Positions 50,205 to 59,983 of a stretch of 64,000 nt of DNA are shown here, one piece after another (positions within the stretch are counted from its first letter, which is position 1; each line of letters opens with the position of its first letter). The DNA comes from Candidatus Aminicenantota bacterium (GTDB lineage Bacteria; Acidobacteriota; Aminicenantia; Aminicenantales; Aminicenantaceae), in the NCBI GenBank assembly GCA_016927475.1, contig JAFGMO010000065.1, forward strand, positions 49,360-113,359, written 5' to 3'. A program made the position numbers and the translations under genes. The notes under the pieces are model-generated. The model searched no databases. It was given only the letters and a program-made list of their open reading frames with translations, and was not told the origin of the DNA.

Positions 50205-50852
50205 TTATTTTGCTATGAATTCAAAAAAAATGACGCCTCCGTATATCCCAAATCCAACAAAGGCCAGGTTAAGAATTAGAAGGATAAAGGGGATGTGAAG
50301 CTTACGGTCTTCTTTTTGAAGACCGGGCGGAGAGATCTTCATTTTCCAGGGTAAAAAACCCGTGTATAAAGGATCGGCTTTTCTTTTGAGCACCTTAATG
50401 AAATTAGCGACAATAAAAATAAGAGGGAGTCCCCCCATGAGGATAAAAACCGCTCCGCAGATAAACCAGCCCCAAACGATACCCGGCTCGGAACCGGGGA
50501 ATGTGAAGCTGTACTCCAGGAAATTTTCCCCAAGGGATAAAAACAAGGCCGGCCAGGCAAGAACGAGAAGATTGAGCCCGCCCACTTTTCGGGCATTTAG
50601 GTGGTTGACGAGGAGAAAGAACAATCCCGCAAACACGGCTGCAAAAAATACCCAAATCCAACCGGGAGCCGGGTGGGCAATCTCATAGGGGCCGCCCGAA
50701 GCGACAAATCCTCCAAGGTCCATAACACCTCTCATAGCCATATAAAAACATGTGAGGCAGAAACAAAAACCCCCCACCCCTAAAAAAGTTCCTAAATACC
50801 GAAGACCTTTTCTAAAAATATTTTGCGGTTCTTCCCGCCGATTTTGTTCCAT
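50205..50852 (-). CDS. Integral membrane protein of unknown function
   Basis: A 215-residue protein with about five transmembrane helices (near 18-38, 60-82, 90-112, 126-150, 186-208). N-terminus charged (MEQNRREEPQNIFRKGLRYL). A loop LKRKADPLYTGFLPWKMKISPPGLQKEDRKL lies between the last two helices. No catalytic motif or known family recognised; it resembles small DUF membrane proteins. Lone gene between the permease array and the exopolysaccharide cluster. Confidence 0.75.
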   Translation of the reverse strand: MEQNRREEPQNIFRKGLRYLGTFLGVGGFCFCLTCFYMAMRGVMDLGGFVASGGPYEIAHPAPGWIWVFFAAVFAGLFFLLVNHLNARKVGGLNLLVLAWPALFLSLGENFLEYSFTFPGSEPGIVWGWFICGAVFILMGGLPLIFIVANFIKVLKRKADPLYTGFLPWKMKISPPGLQKEDRKLHIPFILLILNLAFVGFGIYGGVIFFEFIAK

Positions 50853-51206
50853 TGTTCCCCATCCCTCCTTTCCCTAAAAGACAATCAACAGAAAAAAGCT
50901 AAAGCCAGGGAAAAAATGGTTTTGTCTGCATTATAAACAATAATCTCCTTATGTAAATAGATTCCTTTTTAGTAAATTTAAGATTTGCTGATTTATCGTC
51001 CTGGAAATCAAAGAATAATTGACTTCCTTCATAGGAAAAATCTATCAGCAACATAACTTCTGGCTTTAAATTGAGGCCGCTTATGGGGGACGCCTGCTGT
51101 TTTACCTGAGAAAAAGCAATACTTAAAGGTATTGATTTTGTGAATTTCTTTGTTTATAATCACCACAATTGAATAAGAAACTGCTGTATATTCTGAACCT
51201 GAGCAT
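50853..51206. other. Non-coding stretch before the exopolysaccharide cluster
   Basis: AT-rich, no gene, no clear hairpin or promoter. It joins the 103 bp repeat at its right end. Confidence 0.3.
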
Positions 51207-51309
51207 AAAATGTTTCATTATTCTTTTTGCCAAAAATCTCCATTAAATGACACATAATATTGAAATTATCTGTCGGTGTCAGCCAAATTTATGAATAATG
51301 CAGGTTAAT
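51207..51309 (+). repeat. 103 bp leader-associated repeat, copy 1
   Basis: Its reverse-complement partner is 63749-63851; about 83% identity over 103 bp without gaps, and fully identical over the last 20 bases before GCAGG (AATTTATGAATAATGCAGG). The core ATGAATAATGCAGG is at 51291-51304, 91 bases before the likely start of the first exopolysaccharide gene. Copy 1 lacks the outer terminal inverted repeat seen at the other end. Confidence 0.75.
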
Positions 51310-51394
51310 AAGAGGTAGAAAGCAAGGAAGAGCAGTTGACGGAACTATCCTGTTAAATTAGTATAAAAAGAAACCAGTTGTGGGAAAGAATCAA

Positions 51395-52690
51395 ATGAAA
51401 ACAATCACTTCCAAAGCTTTAATTGTTCTAACCTCATTAATGCTTGTTTCGTGTGCCTCTGTTCATCATATATATTTGGTGGATCTCACCGCCAAAGAAT
51501 GGCCTGAAAAGACAGAGATTGTGTTTACAACCTCCGAACCCGTTGTCTATAATGCCACGAAAATTGAGAATCCTCCTGCAATCATCATCAATTTTCCCAA
51601 TAATAAGATTTTCAGCTTGGAGCAGCAAGAAACAATACAGGAAACTAGCCCTATAAAAAAGATAAGAAAAGAATATATAACATCGGATAACTCAATCCAA
51701 AGCCGGCTAAATATGGTCATTATAGAGATGAAAGAGGACCTCCCTTACCGGTTTTCCTCAAATGGCCGGACTATCAAACTGGAAATCATCCATCACAATA
51801 CTGAAGAAGAAGAAATTTCAAACAAGGAGAAAGAAAACAGGGCCATTGTCGAAAAGAAAAGCCCCTCCGAGATGGAGGAGGGATATCTTATTGGCCCAAG
51901 AGATGTATTAAATATTGAGGTGTGGAAACATCCGGATGTCTCCCGGAAAGTTATCGTGAACCAGAGGGGTGAAATCAGGCTCCCGCCCATCAGAAAGCTG
52001 GAAGTTTTAGGTATGAATGTCCTTCAGGTGGAAGAGAAAGTCACCCAGGCTTTAAGGCAATATTTGATCGATCCGATCGTTTTTGTGGCCATAGAGGAAT
52101 ACAACAGTCAAAGAGTGATTGCTCTAGGAGAAATCGAAACCGGGATGTACACTCTGCAGAGGAGAACGACTCTTCTCGAATTCATGGGAAAGATTGGCGG
52201 CCCCACCAAGGATGCTGACACCTTCCATATCCGATTGATAAAAAAGGACGGGCGGGTGCTGACATATAATTTGAAAGAGCTGATTGATGACCCTATAAAA
52301 AGGAATGCCGCTACAATATCGGCGGGAGACACTGTATATGTTCCCCCCTTGGAGGTCAATCGGATATATATACTCGGTGAGGTTGCTTATCCCAAGACTA
52401 TTCCCATAAAAGGGAAATTGACTTTAATAGATGCCGTCACAGAGGCGGGGGGCCCTACCCGGGATGCGGTCACCAAGAGTGTGATTGTGATCCGTGGCGA
52501 AGTGGGTGATCAGAAGGGTATACGGATAAACCTAGACCGGTTATTGAAAGAAGCGGACATCATACAAAATATCGATTTAGAGCCGGGTGATATTGTGTAT
52601 GTTCCTAAAAAGTTTATTACGAATGTGGAACGGTTTCTTAGACTCATGTCCACTCCTATACTGTTCTGGCTGTACACTTGGATAATCTGA
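51395..52690 (+). CDS. Wza-like polysaccharide export lipoprotein with AMIN-like N-terminus
   Basis: Start at ATG 51395 (GTG 51380 is possible). About 431 residues. Lipobox LVSC in LIVLTSLMLVSCASVHH. Residues about 35-135 resemble an AMIN domain (TEIVFTTSEPVVYNATKIENPP, then IRKEYITSDNSIQSRLNMVIIEM and YRFSSNGRTIKLEI), otherwise found in PilQ and amidases, and unusual on a Wza homologue. Then the polysaccharide-export domain (YLIGPRDVLNIEVWKHPDVSR, about 170-250) and two SLBB-like repeats (VIALGEIETGMYTLQRRTTL and IYILGEVAYPKTIPIKGKLTL). It ends with a hydrophobic helix (FLRLMSTPILFWLYTWII), like the outer-membrane barrel helix of Wza. First gene of the cluster. Confidence 0.88.
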   Translation: MKTITSKALIVLTSLMLVSCASVHHIYLVDLTAKEWPEKTEIVFTTSEPVVYNATKIENPPAIIINFPNNKIFSLEQQETIQETSPIKKIRKEYITSDNSIQSRLNMVIIEMKEDLPYRFSSNGRTIKLEIIHHNTEEEEISNKEKENRAIVEKKSPSEMEEGYLIGPRDVLNIEVWKHPDVSRKVIVNQRGEIRLPPIRKLEVLGMNVLQVEEKVTQALRQYLIDPIVFVAIEEYNSQRVIALGEIETGMYTLQRRTTLLEFMGKIGGPTKDADTFHIRLIKKDGRVLTYNLKELIDDPIKRNAATISAGDTVYVPPLEVNRIYILGEVAYPKTIPIKGKLTLIDAVTEAGGPTRDAVTKSVIVIRGEVGDQKGIRINLDRLLKEADIIQNIDLEPGDIVYVPKKFITNVERFLRLMSTPILFWLYTWII

Positions 52691-52721
52691 TAAGAGGAAA
52701 ATAAGAAAGAGGGGAAAGAAC

Positions 52722-54674
52722 ATGCCCAGAATTGAGATGGATCTTACAGATTATATGAGGGTAATCAGGAAAAGAAAGAGAATCATTATTCTGACTTTTA
52801 TTCTGGTTCTGGTCTCCACGATTTTTTATACGGTCAGACAGACTCCTTTGTATCAGACATCCTGCAAGGTGAAGCTTGAGCAGAGGAAATCGGTGGCTTC
52901 CATTCTAACAGAATTAATTACATGGGCTCCTGGAGATCAAATGGCTTCTCATGCGAAGCTGATCACCAGTTATCAAATCATGGGGAGAGTTGCCGACGAA
53001 ATGGGATTGATCAAGCCCGACATAAGCGATGAGAGACGGATGGCGGTCATCAGGGGGCTTCAAGGCCAGGTGTCTGCGGAGAGAGTGGGGAATACAAACA
53101 TGATCTCGATTACCACAATATCTTCTTCCCCTCATAAAGCGGCGGCTTTGGCAAACACGACGGCGAGTGTGTATGTTAAATATCATTTTGAGAATAAAAA
53201 ACTTGAAGCTTCTAATGTGAAACAATTTGTAAAGGGCCAGTTGGACAGTTATCTAAAGCAACTGCAACAGAGTGAAAATGCTCTTCAGAAATTCCGCCGG
53301 GAAAATCCCTTGGTCGTGGAGAGGGACATCACATTTTCCCCTATTATCCAGAATGATCCACGGGTTGCCAGCCTAAAGGATGAAATTGTCAAACTTGAGC
53401 TGGATTTGATCTCTCTAGAGAGCAAATATACGTCTGAACATCCGGAAGTTCAAACCCTTAAGCGCCGAATATCTAAAGCGAAGGAAGACTTGACTGAGAC
53501 TCTCGATCAAATAACCAGCCAACAGAAGGAGCTTTCCTCTAAGGAAATTGAATTGGTCCAGTTGAAGAGAGATGTGTCCATCGCCGAAGATATATATCTG
53601 ATGTTTAAAAAGAGGTATGAGGAGGCGAGGATTTTGGAAGCCGAAAAGGCTCAAGATGTTACTATCGTTGAACCCGCTGCTGAACCTTCCCGGCCATTTA
53701 AACCCAATATCCATACAAATATATTTATAGGGATTTTAGCCGGAATCCTCCTGGGATTAATTATGGCCTTTGTCACCGAAAGTTTTGATACTTCTATAGG
53801 AAGAATAGACGATATTGAAGAATTGACCAAAGTACCCGTCCTGGGTGTTATTCCGGATATCAACTCTGAAAAAGGAAAAAAGAAGTTTGCTGATAAATTT
53901 ATAAAGAGAAAAAAGCCTTCAAAAATGAATCAGTTCAACCGATTGGTTTCTTTATTTGAACCCAGTTCTACTATAGCCGAGGCTTACCGTTCCCTCCGCA
54001 CAAACCTGGACTATATGGGTTTACAAAAAGCGGGGAAAAGCATCGTTTTTTCCAGTGCCCTGCCCCAGGAAGGGAAAACACAAACCTTAGCTAATTTAGC
54101 CGTCGTTTTTGCCCAAAGCGGACAGAAGGTTTTGGTTGTGGGATCAGATTTCAGAAAACCTATGATTTACAGCTTGTTCGGCCTCCAAAGGAGTCCGGGA
54201 CTCAGTGAAGTGCTGATAGGGAAAATTCCGTTGGAAAAAGCCGTTAATACAGTTACGGATATGGTATTGGGAGGATTCGAATACGATAAATTATTGAATA
54301 CCCGGGGAGTCGAAAATTTGAATATCATAACGTGCGGAGGCCATGCCCCCAATCCTGCTGAACTGCTGGCGTTTTCCCGGATGGATGAGTTGATTCAAGA
54401 AATGGAGCAGAAGTACGATATTGTTCTTTTTGACAGCCCCCCCATTCTGCCGGTAGCCGATCCTTCCATTCTCAGCACAAAAACAGACGGAGTAGTTATT
54501 GTATACAAGGCGGGGAAAACTCCCCGGCAGGCTCTGGTTCGATCCAGAGCTCAACTGGAAAATGTGAAGGCCCGGATTTGGGGTGTGGTTATCAACAATG
54601 TCAAGGCCCAATTCATCGAAGATGTCACTCCCTACCACAGATACCGGTATTACCATTATAAAGAAAAAAAGTAA
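52722..54674 (+). CDS. Wzc-like polysaccharide co-polymerase with tyrosine kinase domain
   Basis: A 650-residue protein. Wzz domain: N-terminal helix about 18-38 (RIIILTFILVLVSTIFYTV), periplasmic coiled coil about 170-300 (KQLQQSENALQKFR..., then repeated E/K/L heptads), second helix about 328-350 (NIFIGILAGILLGLIMAFV). Kinase domain about 400-640: Walker A PQEGKTQT near 448, Walker A' VVGSDFRKP near 475, Walker B VLFDSPPILPVADP near 569. The tail HRYRYYHYKEKK has a tyrosine cluster for autophosphorylation. It regulates chain length and export of Wzy-made polysaccharides with the Wza partner just upstream (31-base gap). Confidence 0.92.
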   Translation: MPRIEMDLTDYMRVIRKRKRIIILTFILVLVSTIFYTVRQTPLYQTSCKVKLEQRKSVASILTELITWAPGDQMASHAKLITSYQIMGRVADEMGLIKPDISDERRMAVIRGLQGQVSAERVGNTNMISITTISSSPHKAAALANTTASVYVKYHFENKKLEASNVKQFVKGQLDSYLKQLQQSENALQKFRRENPLVVERDITFSPIIQNDPRVASLKDEIVKLELDLISLESKYTSEHPEVQTLKRRISKAKEDLTETLDQITSQQKELSSKEIELVQLKRDVSIAEDIYLMFKKRYEEARILEAEKAQDVTIVEPAAEPSRPFKPNIHTNIFIGILAGILLGLIMAFVTESFDTSIGRIDDIEELTKVPVLGVIPDINSEKGKKKFADKFIKRKKPSKMNQFNRLVSLFEPSSTIAEAYRSLRTNLDYMGLQKAGKSIVFSSALPQEGKTQTLANLAVVFAQSGQKVLVVGSDFRKPMIYSLFGLQRSPGLSEVLIGKIPLEKAVNTVTDMVLGGFEYDKLLNTRGVENLNIITCGGHAPNPAELLAFSRMDELIQEMEQKYDIVLFDSPPILPVADPSILSTKTDGVVIVYKAGKTPRQALVRSRAQLENVKARIWGVVINNVKAQFIEDVTPYHRYRYYHYKEKK

Positions 54675-54753
54675 TGCCGCGGTGGAATCCTCGATCAAAT
54701 TGTGAATTCCATTCTCTTATGATTAGCGGACAACCTCACAGGATGGAAACCTT

Positions 54754-56190
54754 ATGAAGACGATCAGATTCAAGCCGAATTTTTTTGTGGCTCTTCTTCT
54801 TCTGGGGTTGGTGATATTCAGCATATTTTCCGGAAAATTCATTGCCGAAACTTCATCAAAACTATTAATTGCGGTTATCCTGGGCTTTCTTTTTTCCATT
54901 CTGATTCTTGTCAACACGGATGCGGCTCTGATTTTATTGATTTTTTCCATGCTTCTTTCACCGGAAATGGGGATGGGGCAGGTCCCGGGAAGGGAGGTAG
55001 TTATTAGGGTTGACGATATTTTGCTGGCCATCATTACTTTTACCTGGTTGGCAAAGACAGCCGTGAACAAGGGATTAGCTTTATTTATCAAGACTCCTCT
55101 GAATAAAGCCATAAGTCTTTATATCATGGTTTGTGTGGTTTCAACTCTAAGAGGAGCTGTTGTGGGATACGTGAATCCTACCAGTGGGTTTTTCTACGTC
55201 CTGAGGTATATAGAATATTTTCTTCTGTTCATTTTGGTGGCTAATCACATCCATAGTAAGAAACAGATTAAATACTTTCTTACCGCTTTTTTTATCACCT
55301 GTGCGGTCGTGTCCGTTTACGGGATAATGCAGATCCCCAGTGGTATTCGAGTGAGTGCTCCCTTCGAAGGAGAAATAGGAGAACCCAACACTTTCGGAGG
55401 ATATTTGCTGTTCATCTTATGTATTGCCTCAGGTATTGTCCTCCAGAAGGTCTCCAAAAGGATTAAGTTTGCTCTTATCGGAATGGGCGTGTTGAGTTTT
55501 ATCCCATTCCTGTTCACTTTATCCCGGGCATCTTATCTGGCAATCATATTTTCCTTTGTAACATTTATCATCCTGAGCCGAAAAAAGTTGGAACTCACAG
55601 CCGTAGTTCTGGCTGTCATTTTAATTGGCTTGATTTTTGTTCCCGAAGCAATATTTTCCAGGGTAAAATATACGTTTCAGCAAAGGGAGTCCCGGTTGGT
55701 GAGATTGGGTGACACATATCTTGATCCTTCTGCTTCCGCCCGGATCATCAGTTGGAAGGAAAGTTTTCAGGCATGGAAAAAAACACCGATAATGGGTCGC
55801 GGAGTGGCAGGCTATTTTTTTGTGGATGGTCAGTATGTCCGCAATCTCGTTGAGACCGGGATTATTGGATTGAGCAGTTTTTTATGGCTTTTCTGGCTGA
55901 TTTTTAAGCATTCACATAAAATTTTCAGGGAGCGGGAGGATGAACTGTACAAAGGTATTTGTTTGGGATTCATCGCTGGATTTGTAGGATTATCCATACA
56001 TGCCCTGACTGCCAATACTTTTATCATCATACGGATTATGGAGCCTTTTTGGTTTATGGCCGGGATTGTGATGATGCTTCCCGCCCTTGAAAAGCAGGAA
56101 GTCTCATCGTATGGCGACGATCTCGGTGATGAGGAAACCGAAGAAAAAAAGAAGCAGGGAATCCGGTTAAAGGGACATTTTCCCGTATAA
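54754..56190 (+). CDS. O-antigen ligase / Wzy-type polysaccharide polymerase
   Basis: A 478-residue protein with about eleven transmembrane helices. A large periplasmic loop with charged residues lies between the later helices (RVKYTFQQRESRLVRLGDTYLDPSASARIISWKESFQAWKKTPIMGRGVAGYFF), where the WaaL/Wzy family has its conserved R...R..w..al..f..~P..G.G. motif. The cytoplasmic tail is rich in Glu/Lys. It either joins repeat units (Wzy) or ligates polymers to a carrier; the cluster context (Wza, Wzc, Wzx) favours Wzy. It runs 24 bases into the convergent glycosyltransferase gene at its 3' end. Confidence 0.82.
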   Translation: MKTIRFKPNFFVALLLLGLVIFSIFSGKFIAETSSKLLIAVILGFLFSILILVNTDAALILLIFSMLLSPEMGMGQVPGREVVIRVDDILLAIITFTWLAKTAVNKGLALFIKTPLNKAISLYIMVCVVSTLRGAVVGYVNPTSGFFYVLRYIEYFLLFILVANHIHSKKQIKYFLTAFFITCAVVSVYGIMQIPSGIRVSAPFEGEIGEPNTFGGYLLFILCIASGIVLQKVSKRIKFALIGMGVLSFIPFLFTLSRASYLAIIFSFVTFIILSRKKLELTAVVLAVILIGLIFVPEAIFSRVKYTFQQRESRLVRLGDTYLDPSASARIISWKESFQAWKKTPIMGRGVAGYFFVDGQYVRNLVETGIIGLSSFLWLFWLIFKHSHKIFREREDELYKGICLGFIAGFVGLSIHALTANTFIIIRIMEPFWFMAGIVMMLPALEKQEVSSYGDDLGDEETEEKKKQGIRLKGHFPV

Positions 56191-57315
56191 TTCTTGAATT
56201 TTTAGAACATGGTTCTCAATGCTGAATTTTTCTTTCGCATATTTTCTGGCTTCCCGGCCCATTCGCCTGGCCTCCTCCGGATGTTTTATTAGATAGGCTA
56301 TAGCTTCGGCTGTTAAACGGGCGTTTCCATAAGGTACCAGAAGACCTGTTTTTCCGTTTATAATGGCCTCCTTGTTTCCGCTTACATTGGATGCCACAAT
56401 GGGAAGGGAACATGCCATAGCTTCCAGAAGTGCGCGGCTGAATCCTTCCCTTTGAGAGGTGAGAATGAAGATGTCGATTCCGGAAAGAACTCCTTTGATA
56501 TTCTCCTCGGGCCCTTTGAACATGAGATTCTTGTCTATCCTCCAATCGCCGGCCATACCCCGGAGGCGGTCATAATATCTGAGATCCACAGTTTTTCCCA
56601 TGATCAAAAGGCGGACATGGGGAAAGTTTTTGCTGAGAATCCGTAAAGCCCGCAGCAGGGTGGGATGCCCTTTTACAGGAGCCAGCAGGCCGATGTTTCC
56701 CAGGAGATATTCCTTGGGGGGAATGCTCCACTTCTTTCTGAATGATGCTCCTTCCCGTTTATCCCTAAAGAACTTTTTTAGGTCGACTCCGTTATAGATG
56801 ACTTCTATTTTGGGATAGACCCAGGGGCACCATCCGAATCTTTTTTTCTTGACCGAATGGGAGACACAAAGGATCTTGTTTGATGCAAGAGCCAAAAATC
56901 CATCATATAGGGGAAGGTCCCTGACTGATTCCCTTACATGCCACAGGAGTTTGGCCCGTGTGCCTCTGATACCCAGGGAGGCATAGAGTTGGATTCGGCT
57001 TCCATCGGTGTGGACAATATCCGGTTGATATTTTTTGATAATCCCCCTCAGCTCTTGGGCTTTTCTCTGTATCCTCCGGATATGGAATGTTCTGGCCGTA
57101 GGCATTTCCCATATAATAAGCGGAATACCCATTTCCTTTATTCGTTGGGATAGTATGCCACTGCCTGGACAAAGAACCAGTGGGCGGAATCTCTTTCTGT
57201 CCAAGCTGGATAGAAGTTCTAAAAGGCTGATTTGTCCTCCGCTGAAAAGGGTGGCGGTATTTGCGGCAAACAGGATATTCATTTGTTTTTTCATTTCCTG
57301 TCGATATTTTCTCAT
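56167..57315 (-). CDS. Family 4 glycosyltransferase
   Basis: A 382-residue protein with two Rossmann domains. N-terminal half: ILFAANTATLFSGGQISLLELLSSLD (donor/acceptor loop with SGG), DIVHTDGSRIQLYAS. C-terminal half: LLGNIGLLAPVKGHPTLLRALRIL, the E-x7-E-like region ILTSQREGFSRALLEAMACSLPIVASNVSGNKEAI, and GLLVPYGN. These are GT4 features; it uses a nucleotide-sugar or UDP-sugar donor at the membrane. The start is uncertain: codons at 57315, 57294 and 57282 are all possible, the last giving MNILFAANT. 3' overlap with the polymerase gene. Confidence 0.88.
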   Translation of the reverse strand: MRKYRQEMKKQMNILFAANTATLFSGGQISLLELLSSLDRKRFRPLVLCPGSGILSQRIKEMGIPLIIWEMPTARTFHIRRIQRKAQELRGIIKKYQPDIVHTDGSRIQLYASLGIRGTRAKLLWHVRESVRDLPLYDGFLALASNKILCVSHSVKKKRFGWCPWVYPKIEVIYNGVDLKKFFRDKREGASFRKKWSIPPKEYLLGNIGLLAPVKGHPTLLRALRILSKNFPHVRLLIMGKTVDLRYYDRLRGMAGDWRIDKNLMFKGPEENIKGVLSGIDIFILTSQREGFSRALLEAMACSLPIVASNVSGNKEAIINGKTGLLVPYGNARLTAEAIAYLIKHPEEARRMGREARKYAKEKFSIENHVLKIQELYGKMSL

Positions 57316-57454
57316 GAATACGGAAAATTAACTCTTGCTGTCTCTTTAACCATTCTTTCCTTTTTCCAGTATCCGTGAAAATACTATTATTCGTTGGCCC
57401 AAAACTTCCGAAAATTGAGTAGGTATATTCATAAAATCAAATTTGTGCTGAATC

Positions 57455-58627
57455 TTAAAGTTTTATGGCCCTAAAAAAAACATCTTCGTATTTTTTTGCG
57501 ACCACATCCCAATCGAAAAGGGACTCAGCTCGTTTTCTTCCATTAGCTCCTAATTGTTTTCTCAATCTTTTATTATTTAACAATTTTATCACTGCCTCTG
57601 CCATTTTCTCAGGTTTATTCGGAAGCACTAATAGGCCGCACTCCTTATCCTTCACAACGCTTGGAATAGCAGTGGATAATATTGAAACGATAGGCTTGCC
57701 AAATGCCATGGCTTGGGCAAGGACTATACCAAATGTTTCGTATGTTGAGTAAAAAACAAAAACATCGCACAGATTGAAATAATTGCCGATTTCAGCATCC
57801 GGGATAAATCCGGTAAATCTGACCTTGTCTCGAAGATTTAATCGATTCGAAAGCTCGATAAGCTTCTCTTTTTCGGGGCCTGTCCCTCCGATAATCATCT
57901 CAGTATTTGGAATTTTATCAACGATACATCTCATGCTCTTTAAAAGCACATCTACTCTTTTTTCTTTACTGAGCCTTTGTAATGCGAAGAGAATAAAATT
58001 TTTCCTTTTGATACCCAGCGTTTGTCTTGGCGGTTTAACTTCTTTAATTTTTATTTTCTTAAAATCAACTCCGTTCCATGTGACGACGCCTCTGCCCTGG
58101 GGGCCAAATATGATATCCCTGCAATACTCTGAGACGTAAGTTAAGTCCGTACAAAATCTGGCAATGAATCGATGCCAATATTTCCAGAGGGGAGGAACTC
58201 CAGGGCCGGGGACATCCCGTCCATTAAAAGTTAATACGGTTGGAATCTTCCAGACAGTGTTTGCTATCGCTCCGGCAAGGCCGGTTGGCATAACATAGTG
58301 AACATTTAGAACCTGTGCCTTAAAATCCTTTAATACCTTTTTCACCGCCGATACTGCGGAAATTGAAAAGGGAGGTATCGCACCGCCGGATATCTTATGT
58401 CCTCTAAGAGCCATGAGTGTTTTTTTATCTTCATATCTTATAACCTTGAAATTCACCGGATAGTCTGTTTTACTTTTTGAATAATGCTTTAAGAGAACAT
58501 CGCTCAATCTCGGGGTAAGCAAAACAACGTCATGTTTTGTCGCCAAACGTCTATACACTTCCCAAAGGACAAGTTCCGCTCCGCCGATGACAGGCAAAAA
58601 TGTCGGAGTTAAAACTAAAATTCTCAT
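57455..58627 (-). CDS. Family 4 glycosyltransferase
   Basis: A 390-residue protein starting MRILVLTPTFLPVIGGAE, with the GG donor loop. Middle part VLNVHYVMPTGLAGAIANTVWKIPTVLTFNGRD. C-terminal half with GTGPEKEKLIELSNRLNL, VRFTGFIPDAEIGNYFNLCDVFVFYSTYETFGIVLAQAMAFGKPIVS (E-x7-E with E in YETFGIVLAQAMA) and GLLVLPNKPEKMAEAVIKLL. A retaining GT4, probably mannose- or glucose-type donor. Its start ATGA overlaps the stop of the next gene on the same strand by four bases. Confidence 0.9.
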   Translation of the reverse strand: MRILVLTPTFLPVIGGAELVLWEVYRRLATKHDVVLLTPRLSDVLLKHYSKSKTDYPVNFKVIRYEDKKTLMALRGHKISGGAIPPFSISAVSAVKKVLKDFKAQVLNVHYVMPTGLAGAIANTVWKIPTVLTFNGRDVPGPGVPPLWKYWHRFIARFCTDLTYVSEYCRDIIFGPQGRGVVTWNGVDFKKIKIKEVKPPRQTLGIKRKNFILFALQRLSKEKRVDVLLKSMRCIVDKIPNTEMIIGGTGPEKEKLIELSNRLNLRDKVRFTGFIPDAEIGNYFNLCDVFVFYSTYETFGIVLAQAMAFGKPIVSILSTAIPSVVKDKECGLLVLPNKPEKMAEAVIKLLNNKRLRKQLGANGRKRAESLFDWDVVAKKYEDVFFRAIKL

Positions 58628-59766
58628 GCGGTTTTTTCCAGCATGCGATAAAATTCACGAATGATGCGGCGGCTGATATCTGACCATATGAATTTCTGCT
58701 TTATATTTGAAACGTTTCGCTCAAATTCATGCAATTTTTTGGTGTCGTTCGTTAATTCAATAACTTTGTCCACCAGAGAGGAGGGATTCTTCGGAGGGAT
58801 GAGGGCCATGGTTTTTCCATCGATATACCGCGAAGGAATTTCTGGAAAGGTGGTTATTATCGGCAGTTCATGAACGATCCCGGCCATAAGGCTTCCTCGA
58901 CGTATGGATGCCCCCCTGTCAAAAGGCACAATAAAAATATCTGTTGCTCTGAGATATTGAGTAACCTTTCCCGCTTCTATGAAGCCTGTGAGTATTATCT
59001 TATCATGGATATCTAACCTGTTTATCAGGTTTTTTATGACCTGAATGTAGGATAAATCTCCTGAACGGAGTGATCCTAAAAGTATCAATTTAAAATTGAT
59101 CTTTTTTTCTTTTAGGAGAGAACAGCCGCGGATAAGCGTTTCCAGACCTTTGCCGGGATAAAAAAGACCAAAATTCGTTAGAATCAGATCCTTCTCGTCA
59201 AGGCCTAATTTTTTCTTTGCCTTTCTTTTGCTCATGTTATTTTTATCAGGCGGAATGATGTTGGAGCCGATGGGTATCTCAGAAAACGTCTTCTTGATCC
59301 ATCTTGTTTTATTCAGCATATAAGTAATCTCTTCGTTCGTGCTGATAATTCCTCGGCAGCTTTTTATCAACACCAATGATTCAATCTTGCTCAAAACTGA
59401 AGAACGATGCAATGTGTGGAACGATGGAACAACAGGAACAATGGTGTTTATAAGCCCGAGAGGAAGTTTGAAAGAGGTATTGTATAATACAGGCGTATAT
59501 TGGATATTGACCAGCTTGAAGCCGCTTTTCTTTACCAATCTCCAAAGACGAAGAAAAGAAAAAAAATCCCATTTTTTACAGAAACGAATCACTCTTATAT
59601 TCCCGGATTCTTCAGGCCCTTTGTACCCTTTGGAAGCCAAGATGGTAATCCTGTGGCCCATTCTGCTAAATTCTTCTGATATTTTCTTCGTATAATCTCC
59701 TACTCCGCATATCCTGTCGGAAGGAGGATAGTTGGGGGAGATGATACAGACATGTATTCGTTTCAT
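58624..59766 (-). CDS. Family 4 glycosyltransferase
   Basis: A 380-residue protein: MKRIHVCIISPNYPPSDRICGVGDYTKKISEEF (a CGVGDY donor loop like other bacterial GT4 members), SGFKLVNIQYTPVLYNTSFKL, LGSLRSGDLSYIQVIKNLINRLDIHDKIILTGFIEAG, TDIFIVPFDRGASIRRGSLMAGIVHELPIITT. The second Glu of E-x7-E is replaced here (RGASIRRGSLMAGI), so the acceptor step may differ from classic members. Translationally coupled to the previous GT4 gene. Confidence 0.85.
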   Translation of the reverse strand: MKRIHVCIISPNYPPSDRICGVGDYTKKISEEFSRMGHRITILASKGYKGPEESGNIRVIRFCKKWDFFSFLRLWRLVKKSGFKLVNIQYTPVLYNTSFKLPLGLINTIVPVVPSFHTLHRSSVLSKIESLVLIKSCRGIISTNEEITYMLNKTRWIKKTFSEIPIGSNIIPPDKNNMSKRKAKKKLGLDEKDLILTNFGLFYPGKGLETLIRGCSLLKEKKINFKLILLGSLRSGDLSYIQVIKNLINRLDIHDKIILTGFIEAGKVTQYLRATDIFIVPFDRGASIRRGSLMAGIVHELPIITTFPEIPSRYIDGKTMALIPPKNPSSLVDKVIELTNDTKKLHEFERNVSNIKQKFIWSDISRRIIREFYRMLEKTA

Positions 59767-59983
59767 AGAGCTTCATTCATGAATTCAACGGATCATCATG
59801 GAATATTGTAGATTGTTCACTGATTTATCATTTGAATTTTATTGAGAATTATGCCTAAAATCAACTTATCTCTATAATAACCTGTATGAATAATGCAGGA
59901 TAGCAGAGTCGATGATTAAGGGTGGAAGAGAGCCCAAAAACCATATATTATAAAACCGGATACTTTCATTTTAGCAAAAAGAG
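59767..59983. other. Divergent intergenic region of the exopolysaccharide cluster
   Basis: Separates the minus-strand GT4 gene from the plus-strand flippase gene. It holds the third copy of the leader core (59886-59899) in AT-rich DNA. Confidence 0.4.
59886..59899 (+). promoter_or_regulatory. Leader core motif upstream of the flippase gene
   Basis: ATGAATAATGCAGG, identical to the core at 51291-51304 and 63754-63767, 85 bases upstream of the flippase start. Here CCTG precedes it, giving CCTGTAT-GAATA-ATGCAGG, a potential 7 bp hairpin with a G-T pair. The hairpin is not formed at the other sites, so the primary sequence rather than the fold is conserved. Confidence 0.6.
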
